DNA from: Paenibacillus sp. DMB5
Lineage (GTDB): Bacteria > Bacillota > Bacilli > Paenibacillales > Paenibacillaceae
Length of the DNA stretch: 64,000 bases
Assembly (NCBI RefSeq): GCF_001517085.1
Contig: NZ_LRAC01000121.1
Span: 45,805 to 109,804, forward strand
Reading direction: 5' to 3'
Position numbers and translations under genes: made by a program. Positions within the stretch are counted from its first letter, which is position 1; every line of letters starts with the position of its first letter. The notes under the pieces are model-generated. The model saw only the letters and a list, made by a program, of their open reading frames with translations, was not told where the DNA came from and made no database searches. Below, piece by piece: positions 1 to 8,817 of the stretch.

Positions 1-183
1 GGTAACCAGCTGCAGTATGATAAAGCCACCGCAGTAATGGTCTCCAAAACAGCAACCACGGCTGTATTCGAGCTCAGTGTACCTCAGCCTAACGGGCAGG
101 GGGATAATGCTGATGTAGTAGTCAAACTGAAAAAAGTGAACGGCTACTGGAGAATTGATATGTCGCCGGATACTTTATTCTAA
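1..183 (+). CDS. C-terminal end of an unknown protein (partial)
   Basis: The reading frame is open from the first base and ends with TAA at 181-183, giving the last 60 residues of a protein that begins outside the window. The tail is rich in beta-strand-like alternation and ends in a VKLKKVNGYWRIDMSPDTLF-type sequence. That resembles the closing strand of small NTF2-like or DUF4878-type lipoprotein domains, where a conserved tryptophan precedes the end. The family call is a guess. A hairpin follows directly. Confidence 0.55.
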   Translation, partial: GNQLQYDKATAVMVSKTATTAVFELSVPQPNGQGDNADVVVKLKKVNGYWRIDMSPDTLF

Positions 184-207
184 GGCAGAGTTATATAGTA
201 GCATCCA

Positions 208-240
208 AAAAGACGGTCAGAGCTGATTCTGACGTCTTTT
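208..240. terminator. Hairpin terminator between convergent genes
   Basis: AAAAGACGGTCAGA pairs with TCTGACGTCTTTT around a six-base loop, with one bulged G. A run of T follows on the plus strand and a run of A precedes it, so it can stop both the partial gene on the plus strand and the VanW gene that ends at 248 on the minus strand. Confidence 0.7.
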
Positions 241-247
241 GCAGTTG

Positions 248-1678
248 TTATTCATTGCTGCGCACGCCGTCTTCAACCAGAGGCCTTTTTACAGGTTCAG
301 GTTGGACAGCCTTGCTCATGCCGCCCCGGTTAATGGCGATTACCTGCTTCTGGGCCGGATAGACATCACGCGACAGCTTTGTTTTCTCCACCGCTTTGCC
401 ATCTACATAACGCGTAATATATGTTTCGACTACATATCCGACCTTGCCGCTCTGGAGCATGCGTGTGCCTCCGCGGGGCAGTGAGGAATCACTGACATAT
501 CTGGCCGCAGGCTGCAGGATTTCGACGGTCTGGGACTGAACGGTATAATATACGTTTTTCGGGAAAGTGCCAAACAGCTTCACGGTCAAGGTCCGGCCTT
601 CAACAGCCGCCTTGATGATCAGGTATTTACCGGTATTGTTGCGGAACCGGAAGTTAATATAACCCTGGGCAAAGGTAGCATCCTGGCCCTTGGGCAGATA
701 GTTGACCGGCAGGGAATGATTGCGCCGTTCCACAATCTCGAGACCGGCCCTGAGGGCTGCATTGTAGAGGGTGCTGGATACCTGGCAGATGCCCCCGCCT
801 GTGCCGGGCTGCAGCTTGCCGTTGACAATAACCGGTGCTTCACGGAGGCCGGATTCCCGCTGGGCTTTTTCAATCGCCTTGCCGTAATCAAATACAGCAT
901 CCGGCGGCAGGATTGTGCCGTTCACCGCCTTGGCGGCGGCCTCAACATTAAAGGTGCGCCCCGGTCCGCTTAAGCCCAGTGAGGTGCTAAATTGCGTGAT
1001 TTTTCGTTCGATTCCCTGATCCTGAAGAGCTTTTAAGGTAATAGAAGGCTCTTTAACAGTTAAAGGCACCTCCAGGGTAATATTCTTACCGGGCAATATG
1101 TCCGGGCTGCCCAGCTTTGTTGGCAGAGCAGCCCGCAGGGCGAGCTCCAGCCCGTGCCAGTCCACTTCATATGAGGTAGTCTCTTTGGTGTAAACCACCC
1201 GGTCATCTTCAGTAATGCGCCGGGTTGCGTCAACCGGAATGCCGAAGGATTCGTTTTCCCAGGCAGGGCTTAAGCTCGTTTGCAGATGTTCAATTTCCAG
1301 ATGAATACCAAGATCCCAGCTGGCGGCAAAACGGCGGCGGGCTTTGGCCCGCTCGAGCATGTTGCCTTCGGACAATGCCCTTAGGCCCTGAAGGAAGCTG
1401 TCGGCTTCATAGGCCACTCCGGCCTCCTGCAGGCTGACGGTCAACTCCGTGTTGGCTCCTGCCTTGAGAATCAGGAGGAGGGCTTCGAGCATTTGCAGCC
1501 GGTCCGTCAGCCCGCTGCGGACTTCGGCTATGTCCAGGCCGCCGATATCCCAGCCCGCCAGCCGGGTGCCCTTGGGCACGGTCTGCTGGCCCGCATATAA
1601 ATGAAGCCCGCCGGCCAGCAGGGAGCCGGTCAGAAGCAGTGCGATAGCTGCAATAAGGGCGAGGTGGATTTTTTTCAT
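248..1678 (-). CDS. VanW family protein with C-terminal G5-like domain
   Basis: This 476-residue exported or membrane-anchored protein has a hydrophobic N-terminus (about residues 5-29). A region resembling the putative peptidoglycan-binding domain that precedes VanW spans about 90-210. The VanW domain covers about 229-375 and contains the hallmark GTGGGICQVSSTLYNAAL. A G5-like segment follows at about 378-455. Such proteins are common in spore-forming Bacillota and are thought to act at the cell wall, but their reaction is unknown. The name comes from vancomycin-resistance clusters and does not imply resistance here, as no vanHAX genes are nearby. An AAGGAG lies about eight bases before the ATG. 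The gene is monocistronic. Confidence 0.85.
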   Translation of the reverse strand: MKKIHLALIAAIALLLTGSLLAGGLHLYAGQQTVPKGTRLAGWDIGGLDIAEVRSGLTDRLQMLEALLLILKAGANTELTVSLQEAGVAYEADSFLQGLRALSEGNMLERAKARRRFAASWDLGIHLEIEHLQTSLSPAWENESFGIPVDATRRITEDDRVVYTKETTSYEVDWHGLELALRAALPTKLGSPDILPGKNITLEVPLTVKEPSITLKALQDQGIERKITQFSTSLGLSGPGRTFNVEAAAKAVNGTILPPDAVFDYGKAIEKAQRESGLREAPVIVNGKLQPGTGGGICQVSSTLYNAALRAGLEIVERRNHSLPVNYLPKGQDATFAQGYINFRFRNNTGKYLIIKAAVEGRTLTVKLFGTFPKNVYYTVQSQTVEILQPAARYVSDSSLPRGGTRMLQSGKVGYVVETYITRYVDGKAVEKTKLSRDVYPAQKQVIAINRGGMSKAVQPEPVKRPLVEDGVRSNE

Positions 1679-2024
1679 CAGAAGATCTCCTTCGGGGCGG
1701 CATATTTGCGCAGGGCAGCAGCGCAGGCCAAGGTTACAGACTTACGGAACATGTTTTCCAGCTGATATATAGAGGTAGGACAATGGCTGGCAGGATTTTC
1801 TCAGCAGAGGCTCGAATGTATTACAAAGGAAGTGCAGCCCGTCATGTGAGGGCCTGTTTTATGTATATGAGCGTGTCCGCGAAAACTTTCGGGGTACTCA
1901 TTTGGTTACAGATTTGTTACAATAGATAAGCCTGTGATAATGGGCAGTTATGTAAAATTCAGCGGTTTGGTGTCGAACCTGACGGCCGGCTGGAGGAATA
2001 TGACAAAATCGGGAAGTGATAACT
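1679..2024. other. Divergent intergenic region between the VanW gene and ftsE
   Basis: About 345 bases separate two divergent genes. I see the VanW ribosome binding site at the left edge, a TACAAT (1918-1923) that could be a -10 box for ftsE but lacks a convincing -35, and a repeated GTTACA just before it. No gene is recognisable here. Confidence 0.4.
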
Positions 2025-2709
2025 TTGATCGAAATGCAGGATGTATGGAAGACATACCCCAACGGGACCCATGCTCTACAGGGAATATCCGTGAAGATCG
2101 ACCGCAACGAATTCGTGTATGTCGTCGGACCGTCCGGCGCGAAAATCAACGTTCATGAAACTAATTTATAGAGAAGAGACGCCCACCAAAGGCCAGATTT
2201 CAGTAGGCGGGTTCAATATCGGCAAGCTGAAGCCGCGTAAAATTCCCTATGTAAGACGCAATATCGGCGTAGTGTTTCAGGATTTCCGGTTGCTGCCGAG
2301 GCTGACGGCCTACGAGAATGTCGCCTTTGCAATGGATGTCATTGAAGCCCCCAAGAAAATTATCAAGAAGCGTGTCAACGAGGTGCTTGATCTGGTGGGA
2401 CTGCGAAGCAAGGCGAACCGTGAACCCTCCCAGCTCTCAGGCGGAGAGCAGCAGCGGATTGCGATTGCCCGGGCGATTGTCAACAATCCGTCGGTCATTA
2501 TTGCGGACGAGCCTACCGGCAACCTGGACCCGGAGACCTCCTGGGGCATTATGCAGCTGCTGGACGAAATTAATTTTCGCGGCACAACCATTGTAATGGC
2601 TACCCACAACAGGGATATTGTTAATAAAATGCGCAAACGGGTGCTGGCAATCGAGCATGGCAACATTGTCAGAGACCAGGTGAGAGGGGAATACGGTTAT
2701 GAGTTTTAA
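2025..2709 (+). pseudogene. ftsE: Cell division ATP-binding protein FtsE, frameshifted in the P-loop
   Basis: FtsE is the cytoplasmic ATPase that works with FtsX to activate a peptidoglycan hydrolase. Reading starts at TTG 2025 (IEMQDVWKTYPNGTHALQ) and runs in frame to GPSGA at 2141. The conserved continuation GKSTFMKLIYREE is in another frame. Aligned to the family, two bases (GG of the expected GGA codon) are missing between 2141 and 2142, inside the Walker A motif GPSGAGKST. The rest is intact: LSGGEQQR signature, Walker [14 protein letters not shown]-loop ATHNR. With the two bases restored the product is 228 residues, the usual FtsE length. The stop overlaps ftsX by 11 bases. Either the gene is dead or, more likely, the sequence has an error. 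Confidence 0.9.
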
Positions 2710-3613
2710 AACCTTCTTGCGCCATATGCGGGAAGGCTTCAAAAATGTATTCCGCAACGGCTGGATGTCGGTGGCCTCCATCACATCTATCGTCGTCTCC
2801 CTATTCGTGCTCGGTGTCTTTATTCTGCTTGTACTCAATGTAAATTCCATCGCCGACAAGGCGGACAGCCAGGTGCAGATCAATGTGCATCTGACGCTTA
2901 ATACTGACCAGAAGATGCGGGAAACCCTGCAGAACGAAATCGGCAGCATGCCGGAAGTCAGCAAGGTAGAGTTTGTATCCAAGGAGCAGGGGCTGATCGA
3001 GTTCCGTGAGGATATGGGACCGGATGCAGCCGAGCTGCTGGAAGGCTTTGACGAAGATAATAACCCGCTGCCGGACAAGCTGCTGGTTGAAGTGATCGAA
3101 CCGACCACAGTCCCGTTTGTAGCAGATAAGATAGAAGCACTAAACAAAACGCATGACGAGCAGCCGATATATAAAGTGAACTACGGTAAAGGCTCAGTAG
3201 AGACGCTGTTCAAGATTACGCGCGCTGTGCGCAATATAGGTTTTGTTTTTGTGGCGGGACTGGCCTTGATGTCCATGTTCCTGATCTCCAATACGATTCG
3301 TGTAACCATTCTTGCCCGCCGCAAGGAGATTGGCATTATGAAGCTGGTAGGGGCGACAAACGCTTTTATCCGCTGGCCGTTTTTTGTGGAAGGGGCACTG
3401 ATCGGGCTGATCGGCTCACTTGTGACTTCCGGGGTTCTGTATATTGGTTACAGCAGTCTGACCCGTTCCGTACAGGGAGACCCGATGCTGGGGCTGCAGA
3501 TGATCCCGTTCAATGAAATCTGGGTGCTGCTCTGCGGTCTGCTGGTGGGGCTGGGGATGCTGATCGGAATTTGGGGAAGTACCGTGTCGATCCGCAAGTT
3601 TTTGAAGGTGTAA
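2699..3613 (+). CDS. ftsX: Cell division protein FtsX (permease-like)
   Basis: This 304-residue membrane partner of FtsE has the expected topology: one membrane segment at about 23-45, a large extracellular loop (46-170), then three segments at about 178-200, 228-250 and 270-295. The motif RRKEIGIMKLVGAT between segments 2 and 3 is the FtsX-domain hallmark. The start codon lies inside the end of ftsE, so the two are translationally coupled. In B. subtilis FtsEX controls the DL-endopeptidase CwlO through its coiled coil. The coiled-coil M23 protein encoded next door is the obvious candidate partner here (inference). Confidence 0.95.
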   Translation: MSFKTFLRHMREGFKNVFRNGWMSVASITSIVVSLFVLGVFILLVLNVNSIADKADSQVQINVHLTLNTDQKMRETLQNEIGSMPEVSKVEFVSKEQGLIEFREDMGPDAAELLEGFDEDNNPLPDKLLVEVIEPTTVPFVADKIEALNKTHDEQPIYKVNYGKGSVETLFKITRAVRNIGFVFVAGLALMSMFLISNTIRVTILARRKEIGIMKLVGATNAFIRWPFFVEGALIGLIGSLVTSGVLYIGYSSLTRSVQGDPMLGLQMIPFNEIWVLLCGLLVGLGMLIGIWGSTVSIRKFLKV

Positions 3614-3674
3614 GTACCGTTACTGACATGAAATGACATTATAAATTACGGAGTAAAAGGATGGGGAGTGCGAG

Positions 3675-4973
3675 TTGAAGAAGATTGCCGCCGGAATAGC
3701 CGTAGCACTGCTGGCTGTCACTTTAGTAGGACCCTCTGACGGATATGCCAAAAAGACAACTGTAGCTGAAATAGATCAGCAGCTGAAGAAGCTGCAGCAA
3801 GAGGTACAAGCGGCCAAGGCCGCGCAGGAGAAGGCGGCTTCCCGCTCTCAGGAGGCGCAGCACTATAAGAACAAAACGACACAGAACCTCGAGTATGTAC
3901 TGGCTCAGATCGAGCAGGTAAAAGGTGAAATGACAACCATTTCCGGTAAAATCGCCAGCACCGAGGAGTCGCTGAATGTAACGGCAACCGAGCTTAGTGA
4001 AGCAGAGGAGCGGATTGCTTCGCGTGAAAAGCTGCTGGAATCCCGCGTCCGGCTGATGTATACCGATGGGGCAGTCTCCTATCTTGACGTTCTGCTGTCT
4101 TCGACCAGCTTCTCGGATTTCCTGGATCGGGCCGATTCCCTCAAAATGATCGTAGACCAGGATCAGGATCTGCTGGAGCAGCACAAGCTGGATAAAGAGA
4201 CTGTGGTAGCAAAGAAGATCGAGCTGGAAGGGCAGTATGCCAATGCCAAGCAGCTGTACACCGAACTGGAGGATCAGCGCAGCATCCTCAAAGAGAAGGA
4301 AGCAGAGAAGCAGGAGCTTATCGCCCATTATGATGAAGAGATTCTTGTTTCAGGCGAAATCTCCGAGGAGCAGGAAGCTAAGCTGGTGCAATTGGCCAGC
4401 GAGCGTTCCGCACTCGAAACGCAGAAGGACAAGCTGAAGGCAGAAGAAGCAGCACGCAAGGCAGCGGCGGCCAAAGCAGAAGCGGCGCGCAGAGCGGCAG
4501 CCGCAGCGGCCAAAGCGAAAGCGAGGGCCTCCAGCAGTGTCAGCAGCGAGAGCTCCTCCTCGGAATATGCAGGCGGCAACGGTCCGTTCCTCATGCCGGT
4601 AGGTTCGGCCCGGATCTCCTCGGGATACGGGAAGCGGACGCATCCGGTGACGGGCGAGGTCGGCAAAATGCATACCGGCGTTGACTTTGCAGTTCCGCAG
4701 GGCACCAGCATCCATGCTGCTGATTCCGGAACAGTGCTGGTTGCCGAATGGTGGAGCGGTTACGGATACTGCGTCATTATCGACCACGGCGGCGGCGTGT
4801 GGACCTTGTACGGCCATATCCGCGAGGGGGGCCTCAGAGTATCCGCCGGGGATAAGGTAGACAGAGGCCAGGTAATTGCCGAGTCCGGCTCGACCGGCCG
4901 CTCCACAGGACCGCATCTTCATTTCGAAGTCCGGGTAGACGGCAAGACTGTTGATCCGATGCCATACCTGTAA
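3675..4973 (+). CDS. Coiled-coil M23 peptidase (EnvC/CwlO-like murein hydrolase or activator)
   Basis: This 432-residue exported protein starts at TTG 3675, preceded by GGGGAG six bases upstream. It has a signal peptide (1-25), two long coiled-coil stretches (about 27-125 and 165-280) and an Ala/Lys-rich linker. The C-terminal M23 (LytM) domain at about 305-430 has the zinc-binding pattern HTGVD and GPHLHFEVR, plus a second H in YGHI. All expected metal ligands are visible, so it may be an active endopeptidase rather than a degenerate activator like E. coli EnvC. Position directly after ftsEX argues that it is the hydrolase or activator controlled by FtsEX. Confidence 0.9.
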   Translation: MKKIAAGIAVALLAVTLVGPSDGYAKKTTVAEIDQQLKKLQQEVQAAKAAQEKAASRSQEAQHYKNKTTQNLEYVLAQIEQVKGEMTTISGKIASTEESLNVTATELSEAEERIASREKLLESRVRLMYTDGAVSYLDVLLSSTSFSDFLDRADSLKMIVDQDQDLLEQHKLDKETVVAKKIELEGQYANAKQLYTELEDQRSILKEKEAEKQELIAHYDEEILVSGEISEEQEAKLVQLASERSALETQKDKLKAEEAARKAAAAKAEAARRAAAAAAKAKARASSSVSSESSSSEYAGGNGPFLMPVGSARISSGYGKRTHPVTGEVGKMHTGVDFAVPQGTSIHAADSGTVLVAEWWSGYGYCVIIDHGGGVWTLYGHIREGGLRVSAGDKVDRGQVIAESGSTGRSTGPHLHFEVRVDGKTVDPMPYL

Positions 4974-5086
4974 TTTTGAGGACCAATAAATATTAATCCG
5001 CCCAGCGGCATATACTGGAAGAGATACCGTCCTTTCTGGACGGATGCAGGCTTGATGAGATGAACAGAAGGGACGGTGGGAACATC

Positions 5087-6556
5087 ATGTTAAAGAAAAG
5101 CACGGCGGTCTTTATGATCGTCGCTGCACTGCTCTGCGGCAGTCTTCTAACCCTGGGCGTAACCGGTTATATGCAGGTTGTCGGACAAGCTGCGGGGGAA
5201 GGGGTTGCGGCTGTTCTGCAGACGGGAAGCGGTCTGCAGGATAAGGAATCGCAGAAGCTGGGTACCGCGCTTAACCTGATTGAAGATAACTATTACGATA
5301 CAGTAGACCGGGACAAGCTGATTGACGGTGCTGTCAACGGTATGATGGAAGCACTCGGCGACCCTTATTCCAATTATATGGGCAAGGAAACAGCAGAGAA
5401 GTTTGAAGAGAGCATTGAAGGCTCTTTCTCCGGAATCGGTGCAGAGGTATCCTCGGATAACGGCAAGGTAGTCGTTGTTTCACCGATCAAGGGGGCACCG
5501 GCCGAAAAAGCCGGAATCCAGGCTAAGGATATCATCCTGTCCGTTAACGGCGAAACGCTGGACGGGCTGGAGTTGAATGATGCAGTCGCCAAAATCCGCG
5601 GGCCTAAGGGCAGCAAGGCAACGCTCAAGGTACAGCGTACCGGATCAGCGGAGCCGCTGGAATTTGTGATTACCCGTGACGATGTGAAGCTGGAGACCGT
5701 CTATGCCACTATGGAGAAAGACGGAATCGGTGTAATTGAAGTGACCCAGTTCTCCATGAATACCGCTGAACGGTTCAAGGAAGAGCTGGACAATCTGGAG
5801 AAGCAGGGCATGAAAGGGCTTGTCATCGATGTACGGAATGATCCGGGCGGTGTACTGCAGCGGGTTATCGAGATGGCAGAGCAGTTTGTGCCTGCAGGCA
5901 AAACCATTGTTCAGGTAGAGAACAAGGATAAATCGCGCGAGGTCAGCACCTCCAAGGGCTCCAGCAAGGATTATCCCGTTGTCGTGCTGATGAACAAGGG
6001 AAGCGCCAGCGCCTCGGAGATTCTGGCCGGAGCACTGCAGCAATCAGCCGGAGCCAAGCTGATCGGGGAGCATTCCTTCGGCAAGGGAACGGTGCAGACC
6101 AGCTTCGAAAAGGAGCTGGGAGACGGCAGTCTGCTGAAGATTACGATCGCCAAGTGGCTGACACCGGACGGCACCTGGATTCACGGGAAAGGGATTGAGC
6201 CGGACATTGCGGTAGCCCAGCCGGACTATTTCTCGGTGGCGCCGATTAACAAGAGTGTAACACTGCAATACAATATGAACAGCTCGGATGTGAAGAGCGC
6301 CCAGACGATGCTGGACGGACTTGGCTACAAGCCGGGACGCAAGGACGGATATTTCGACGCTGGGACGAAGGAAGCAGTGAAGAAATTCCAGAGCGCGTCC
6401 AAGCTGCAGACAACCGGCGCCATCGATGCCAAAACCGCGGAAGCGCTGGAGCTGGCTCTGATCAAGGTCATTCAGGACCCGGCCAATGACAATCAGCGCA
6501 ACCGGGGAATCGAAGAGGTACGGAAGGAAATCCAGAAAGCCGCGTCGAACAAGTAG
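5087..6556 (+). CDS. ctpB: S41 C-terminal processing protease (CtpB type)
   Basis: This is a secreted or membrane-anchored serine protease of 489 residues from ATG 5087. An earlier in-frame ATG at 5060 has no ribosome binding site. It has an N-terminal membrane segment (about 5-27), a PDZ domain (about 95-185, SGIGAEV to VNGETLDG), an S41 catalytic domain with the serine in GSASASEILAGALQ and the lysine in GKGTVQT, and a C-terminal peptidoglycan-binding domain (SAQTMLDGLGY to TGAIDAKTAEAL). In B. subtilis CtpB is encoded beside ftsEX and cleaves the SpoIVFA regulator during sporulation. The same neighbourhood here supports orthology. Confidence 0.9.
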   Translation: MLKKSTAVFMIVAALLCGSLLTLGVTGYMQVVGQAAGEGVAAVLQTGSGLQDKESQKLGTALNLIEDNYYDTVDRDKLIDGAVNGMMEALGDPYSNYMGKETAEKFEESIEGSFSGIGAEVSSDNGKVVVVSPIKGAPAEKAGIQAKDIILSVNGETLDGLELNDAVAKIRGPKGSKATLKVQRTGSAEPLEFVITRDDVKLETVYATMEKDGIGVIEVTQFSMNTAERFKEELDNLEKQGMKGLVIDVRNDPGGVLQRVIEMAEQFVPAGKTIVQVENKDKSREVSTSKGSSKDYPVVVLMNKGSASASEILAGALQQSAGAKLIGEHSFGKGTVQTSFEKELGDGSLLKITIAKWLTPDGTWIHGKGIEPDIAVAQPDYFSVAPINKSVTLQYNMNSSDVKSAQTMLDGLGYKPGRKDGYFDAGTKEAVKKFQSASKLQTTGAIDAKTAEALELALIKVIQDPANDNQRNRGIEEVRKEIQKAASNK

Positions 6557-6583
6557 GAAGGCTGAATTCAGCCTTCTTTTTTT
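6557..6583 (+). terminator. Strong intrinsic terminator after ctpB
   Basis: A perfect 20-base palindrome (GAAGGCTGAA/TTCAGCCTTC) is followed by seven T. It begins one base after the ctpB stop codon and should separate most ctpB transcription from the next gene. Confidence 0.85.
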
Positions 6584-6612
6584 GAAGCGAGTAGAAGGAG
6601 TGTGACGACAGT

Positions 6613-7977
6613 TTGAATGAGATGCTAGAACTGCTTACAAGCTTGGGCACAGCGGTCATACATCTGCTGATTCAGCCTTATTATTATATTGCCCTTCTAT
6701 TTATTGTCCTCTATTACCGCAGACAGGTCGCGCTGGAGCGCAAGCTGATTCATGTGAAGCAGCATAGCTGGGGCCTTGAAACATGGCGGACGGTGTGGAG
6801 CGGTTTGGTGATGGGGCTGCTCGTTTCATTAGCGGCGGTTGCATTAGGCATTTCGCTGCCCCCTGACGCTGTAATCTGCATCTGGATTGTCAGCCTGGTC
6901 CTGATGTTCTTCCGCGTACGCTTTCTGTGTTTTGCCTACTCTATCGGGCTACTCGGTGTTTTACAGTTTATTTTCTCCTTCTTCCCTGATGCATTGCAGG
7001 CTGGAACAGCCGGGCGGCTGGTAACCGCACTTCGGGAGATGGACATCCCGGCGCTGCTCGTGCTCGCCGGGCTGCTGCATCTCGCGGAAGCGCTGCTCGC
7101 GCGCTGGCAGGGCGCGCGGCTGGCGTCCCCGCTCTTCCTGGAAGGCAAGCGCGGCAAGGTCGTCGGCGGCTACCAGCTGGAGGCCTTCTGGCCGCTGCCG
7201 CTGTTCCTGCTGGTTCCCTCTGCCGCGGGAACCGGGGATCTGCCCTGGCAGCCGCTGCTCGGCGGCGGGCTTGGGCTGGTGTCGCTGCCGGTAATCATCG
7301 GCTTCAGCGAGATGACCCAGAGCCTGCTGCCGGCGCGCAAGGCAGCCCGCACCGCAGGCCGGCTGCTGGCGTACAGCGTTGTCCTCCTGGGCGTAAGCCT
7401 GCTGGCTTCCGTCTGGAGTCCGCTGACGCTGGTTGCGGCGCTGCTCGCACTTCTCCTGCACGAAGGCCTGAACTGGTACAGCGCTCTGGAAGAGCGCAGC
7501 ACCAGCCCCATGTTCGTGCATCCCCCGGCCGGCCGCAAGGTGCTGGCCGTCCTGCCGGGCAGCCCGGCTGAGGAGCTGGGCATCCTGCCGGGCGAAGTGC
7601 TGTTGAAGGTCAACGGGGTCCTGTTGACCGAAGCGGCGCAGCTGCATGATGCGCTGCGCATGAACCCGGCATACTGCAAGCTGGAGGTGCAGAACCGGGA
7701 AGGGGAGAGCAAATATCTGCAGCGTCCGATCTACGCCGGGGACCATCACCAGCTCGGCATGATCCTAGTGCCGGACCCGGATGAGGCTGTTACTGCAGCT
7801 GCGAAGCCCACCGGCATCTTCGGCATCATCGGGATGAAGACAGGAACCCGCACCCGCCGCAGAGGGATCACCCCGGCCGGACTGAAACGGGCCAAATCGG
7901 CCGACGATCAGCCAGCCTCCAGTAAGGAGAAGGTGCAGCCAGCCAATACCGTTAATACAGAGACACTGGATGCCTGA
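6613..7977 (+). CDS. Polytopic membrane protein with C-terminal PDZ domain (MinJ-like)
   Basis: This 454-residue protein starts at TTG 6613, with AAGGAG about 12 bases upstream. Seven or more hydrophobic segments fill residues 15-295. A PDZ domain follows at about 305-385 (VLAVLPGSPAEELGILPGE, KVNGVLL), then a basic, disordered tail. In B. subtilis the PDZ protein MinJ lies next to ctpB-ftsX-ftsE and bridges DivIVA to MinCD. Gene order and architecture match MinJ, but I rely on synteny more than on sequence identity, so the assignment is tentative. The middle (about 7060-7560) is especially GC-rich. Confidence 0.7.
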   Translation: MNEMLELLTSLGTAVIHLLIQPYYYIALLFIVLYYRRQVALERKLIHVKQHSWGLETWRTVWSGLVMGLLVSLAAVALGISLPPDAVICIWIVSLVLMFFRVRFLCFAYSIGLLGVLQFIFSFFPDALQAGTAGRLVTALREMDIPALLVLAGLLHLAEALLARWQGARLASPLFLEGKRGKVVGGYQLEAFWPLPLFLLVPSAAGTGDLPWQPLLGGGLGLVSLPVIIGFSEMTQSLLPARKAARTAGRLLAYSVVLLGVSLLASVWSPLTLVAALLALLLHEGLNWYSALEERSTSPMFVHPPAGRKVLAVLPGSPAEELGILPGEVLLKVNGVLLTEAAQLHDALRMNPAYCKLEVQNREGESKYLQRPIYAGDHHQLGMILVPDPDEAVTAAAKPTGIFGIIGMKTGTRTRRRGITPAGLKRAKSADDQPASSKEKVQPANTVNTETLDA

Positions 7978-8015
7978 CCAGACAGATTTCCAGCCGGCTA
8001 AAATTCGCATATAAC

Positions 8016-8056
8016 AAAAGGCCAGCCTCCCGCTGAAATTGCGGGGGCTGGCCTTA
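8016..8056. terminator. Bidirectional hairpin between convergent genes
   Basis: AAAAGGCCAGCC..CCCGC pairs with GCGGG..GGCTGGCCTT around a short AT loop. It lies between the MinJ-like gene (plus) and the response regulator (minus). The A run on one side and the TTAT on the other suit termination in both directions. Confidence 0.75.
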
Positions 8057-8097
8057 TCTTGTTATAGCATACCCATGCCTGGCGCAGGTGATGTCAA

Positions 8098-8766
8098 TCA
8101 CCCCTGCTGCTGCCGGCTCTTCAAATAAAAAATTGCAATCTGCGTGCGGTCACGCAGGCCAAGCTTGCTGAGGATGTCGGTGATGTAGTTCTTGACGGTG
8201 CCCTCGCTCAGGAACAGCTTGGCGGCGATCTCCTTATTGGTCAGCCCCTCCGAAATAGAGGCAACGATGCCTTGCTCCGCCTTGGTCAGGCCGTAGGATT
8301 CCAGTGACGGATGCTCCCGCACAGGCAGCGCCGCGGGAGCTGCGGACTGGAGAAATCCCGCCATTTTTCGGGCAATATCGGGGTGGATCAGCATGCTGCC
8401 CTGATGTACCGTTTTGATTCCCTGAATAATCCGGTCCGGCGGAATATTCTTCAGCAGATACCCGCTGGCCCCGCCCCTCAGCGCCTCAATGATGTATTCA
8501 TCATCATCAAAGGTGGTCAGCATCAGGACGGATACATGCGGAAAAGCCGCCTTGATCCGGCGTGTCCCCTCAACCCCGTCGCAGCCCGGCATCCGGATAT
8601 CCATCAGGACGACATCGGCAACAGGGGTCAGCCCCTGCAGCAGCGTCAGCGCTTCGGCGCCGTCACCTGCGCAGCCGGCTACTTCAATCTCCGCATCCAG
8701 GCCGACCAGTACCTTGAGGCTCTCGCGGATGAAAGGATCGTCGTCTACAATTACAACTTTAATCAT
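8098..8766 (-). CDS. NarL/LuxR-family response regulator (LnrK-like)
   Basis: This 222-residue cytoplasmic DNA-binding regulator has a receiver domain (1-120) with the acidic pocket D8-D10, phospho-acceptor D56 (VLMDIRMPG), T/S in MLTTFDD and the conserved lysine in LLKN. A LuxR-type helix-turn-helix lies at about 155-215 (LTKAEQGIVASISEGLTNKEIA). It is the second gene after a histidine kinase, 51 bases apart, and both diverge from an ABC exporter operon. The B. subtilis counterpart would be LnrK (YfiK), which activates lnrLMN. The target assignment is by synteny. Confidence 0.88.
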   Translation of the reverse strand: MIKVVIVDDDPFIRESLKVLVGLDAEIEVAGCAGDGAEALTLLQGLTPVADVVLMDIRMPGCDGVEGTRRIKAAFPHVSVLMLTTFDDDEYIIEALRGGASGYLLKNIPPDRIIQGIKTVHQGSMLIHPDIARKMAGFLQSAAPAALPVREHPSLESYGLTKAEQGIVASISEGLTNKEIAAKLFLSEGTVKNYITDILSKLGLRDRTQIAIFYLKSRQQQG

Positions 8767-8817
8767 ACAGAAAGCTCACCTCGGTTTGGATTGGGTGTAA
8801 TGTATCTATTCATGATA

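Noticed and set aside
248..1678. Vancomycin-resistance gene
   Set aside because: The VanW domain alone does not confer resistance, and no vanH, vanA/B, vanX or cognate regulators are present.
2141..2157. Programmed ribosomal frameshift in ftsE
   Set aside because: There is no slippery heptamer with downstream structure, the shift would destroy a P-loop glycine, and similar deletions occur in unrelated genes of this window.
5027..5043. Hairpin CCGTCC-TTTCT-GGACGG before ctpB as a terminator
   Set aside because: The stem is short, no T tract follows, and the upstream and downstream genes are probably co-transcribed.
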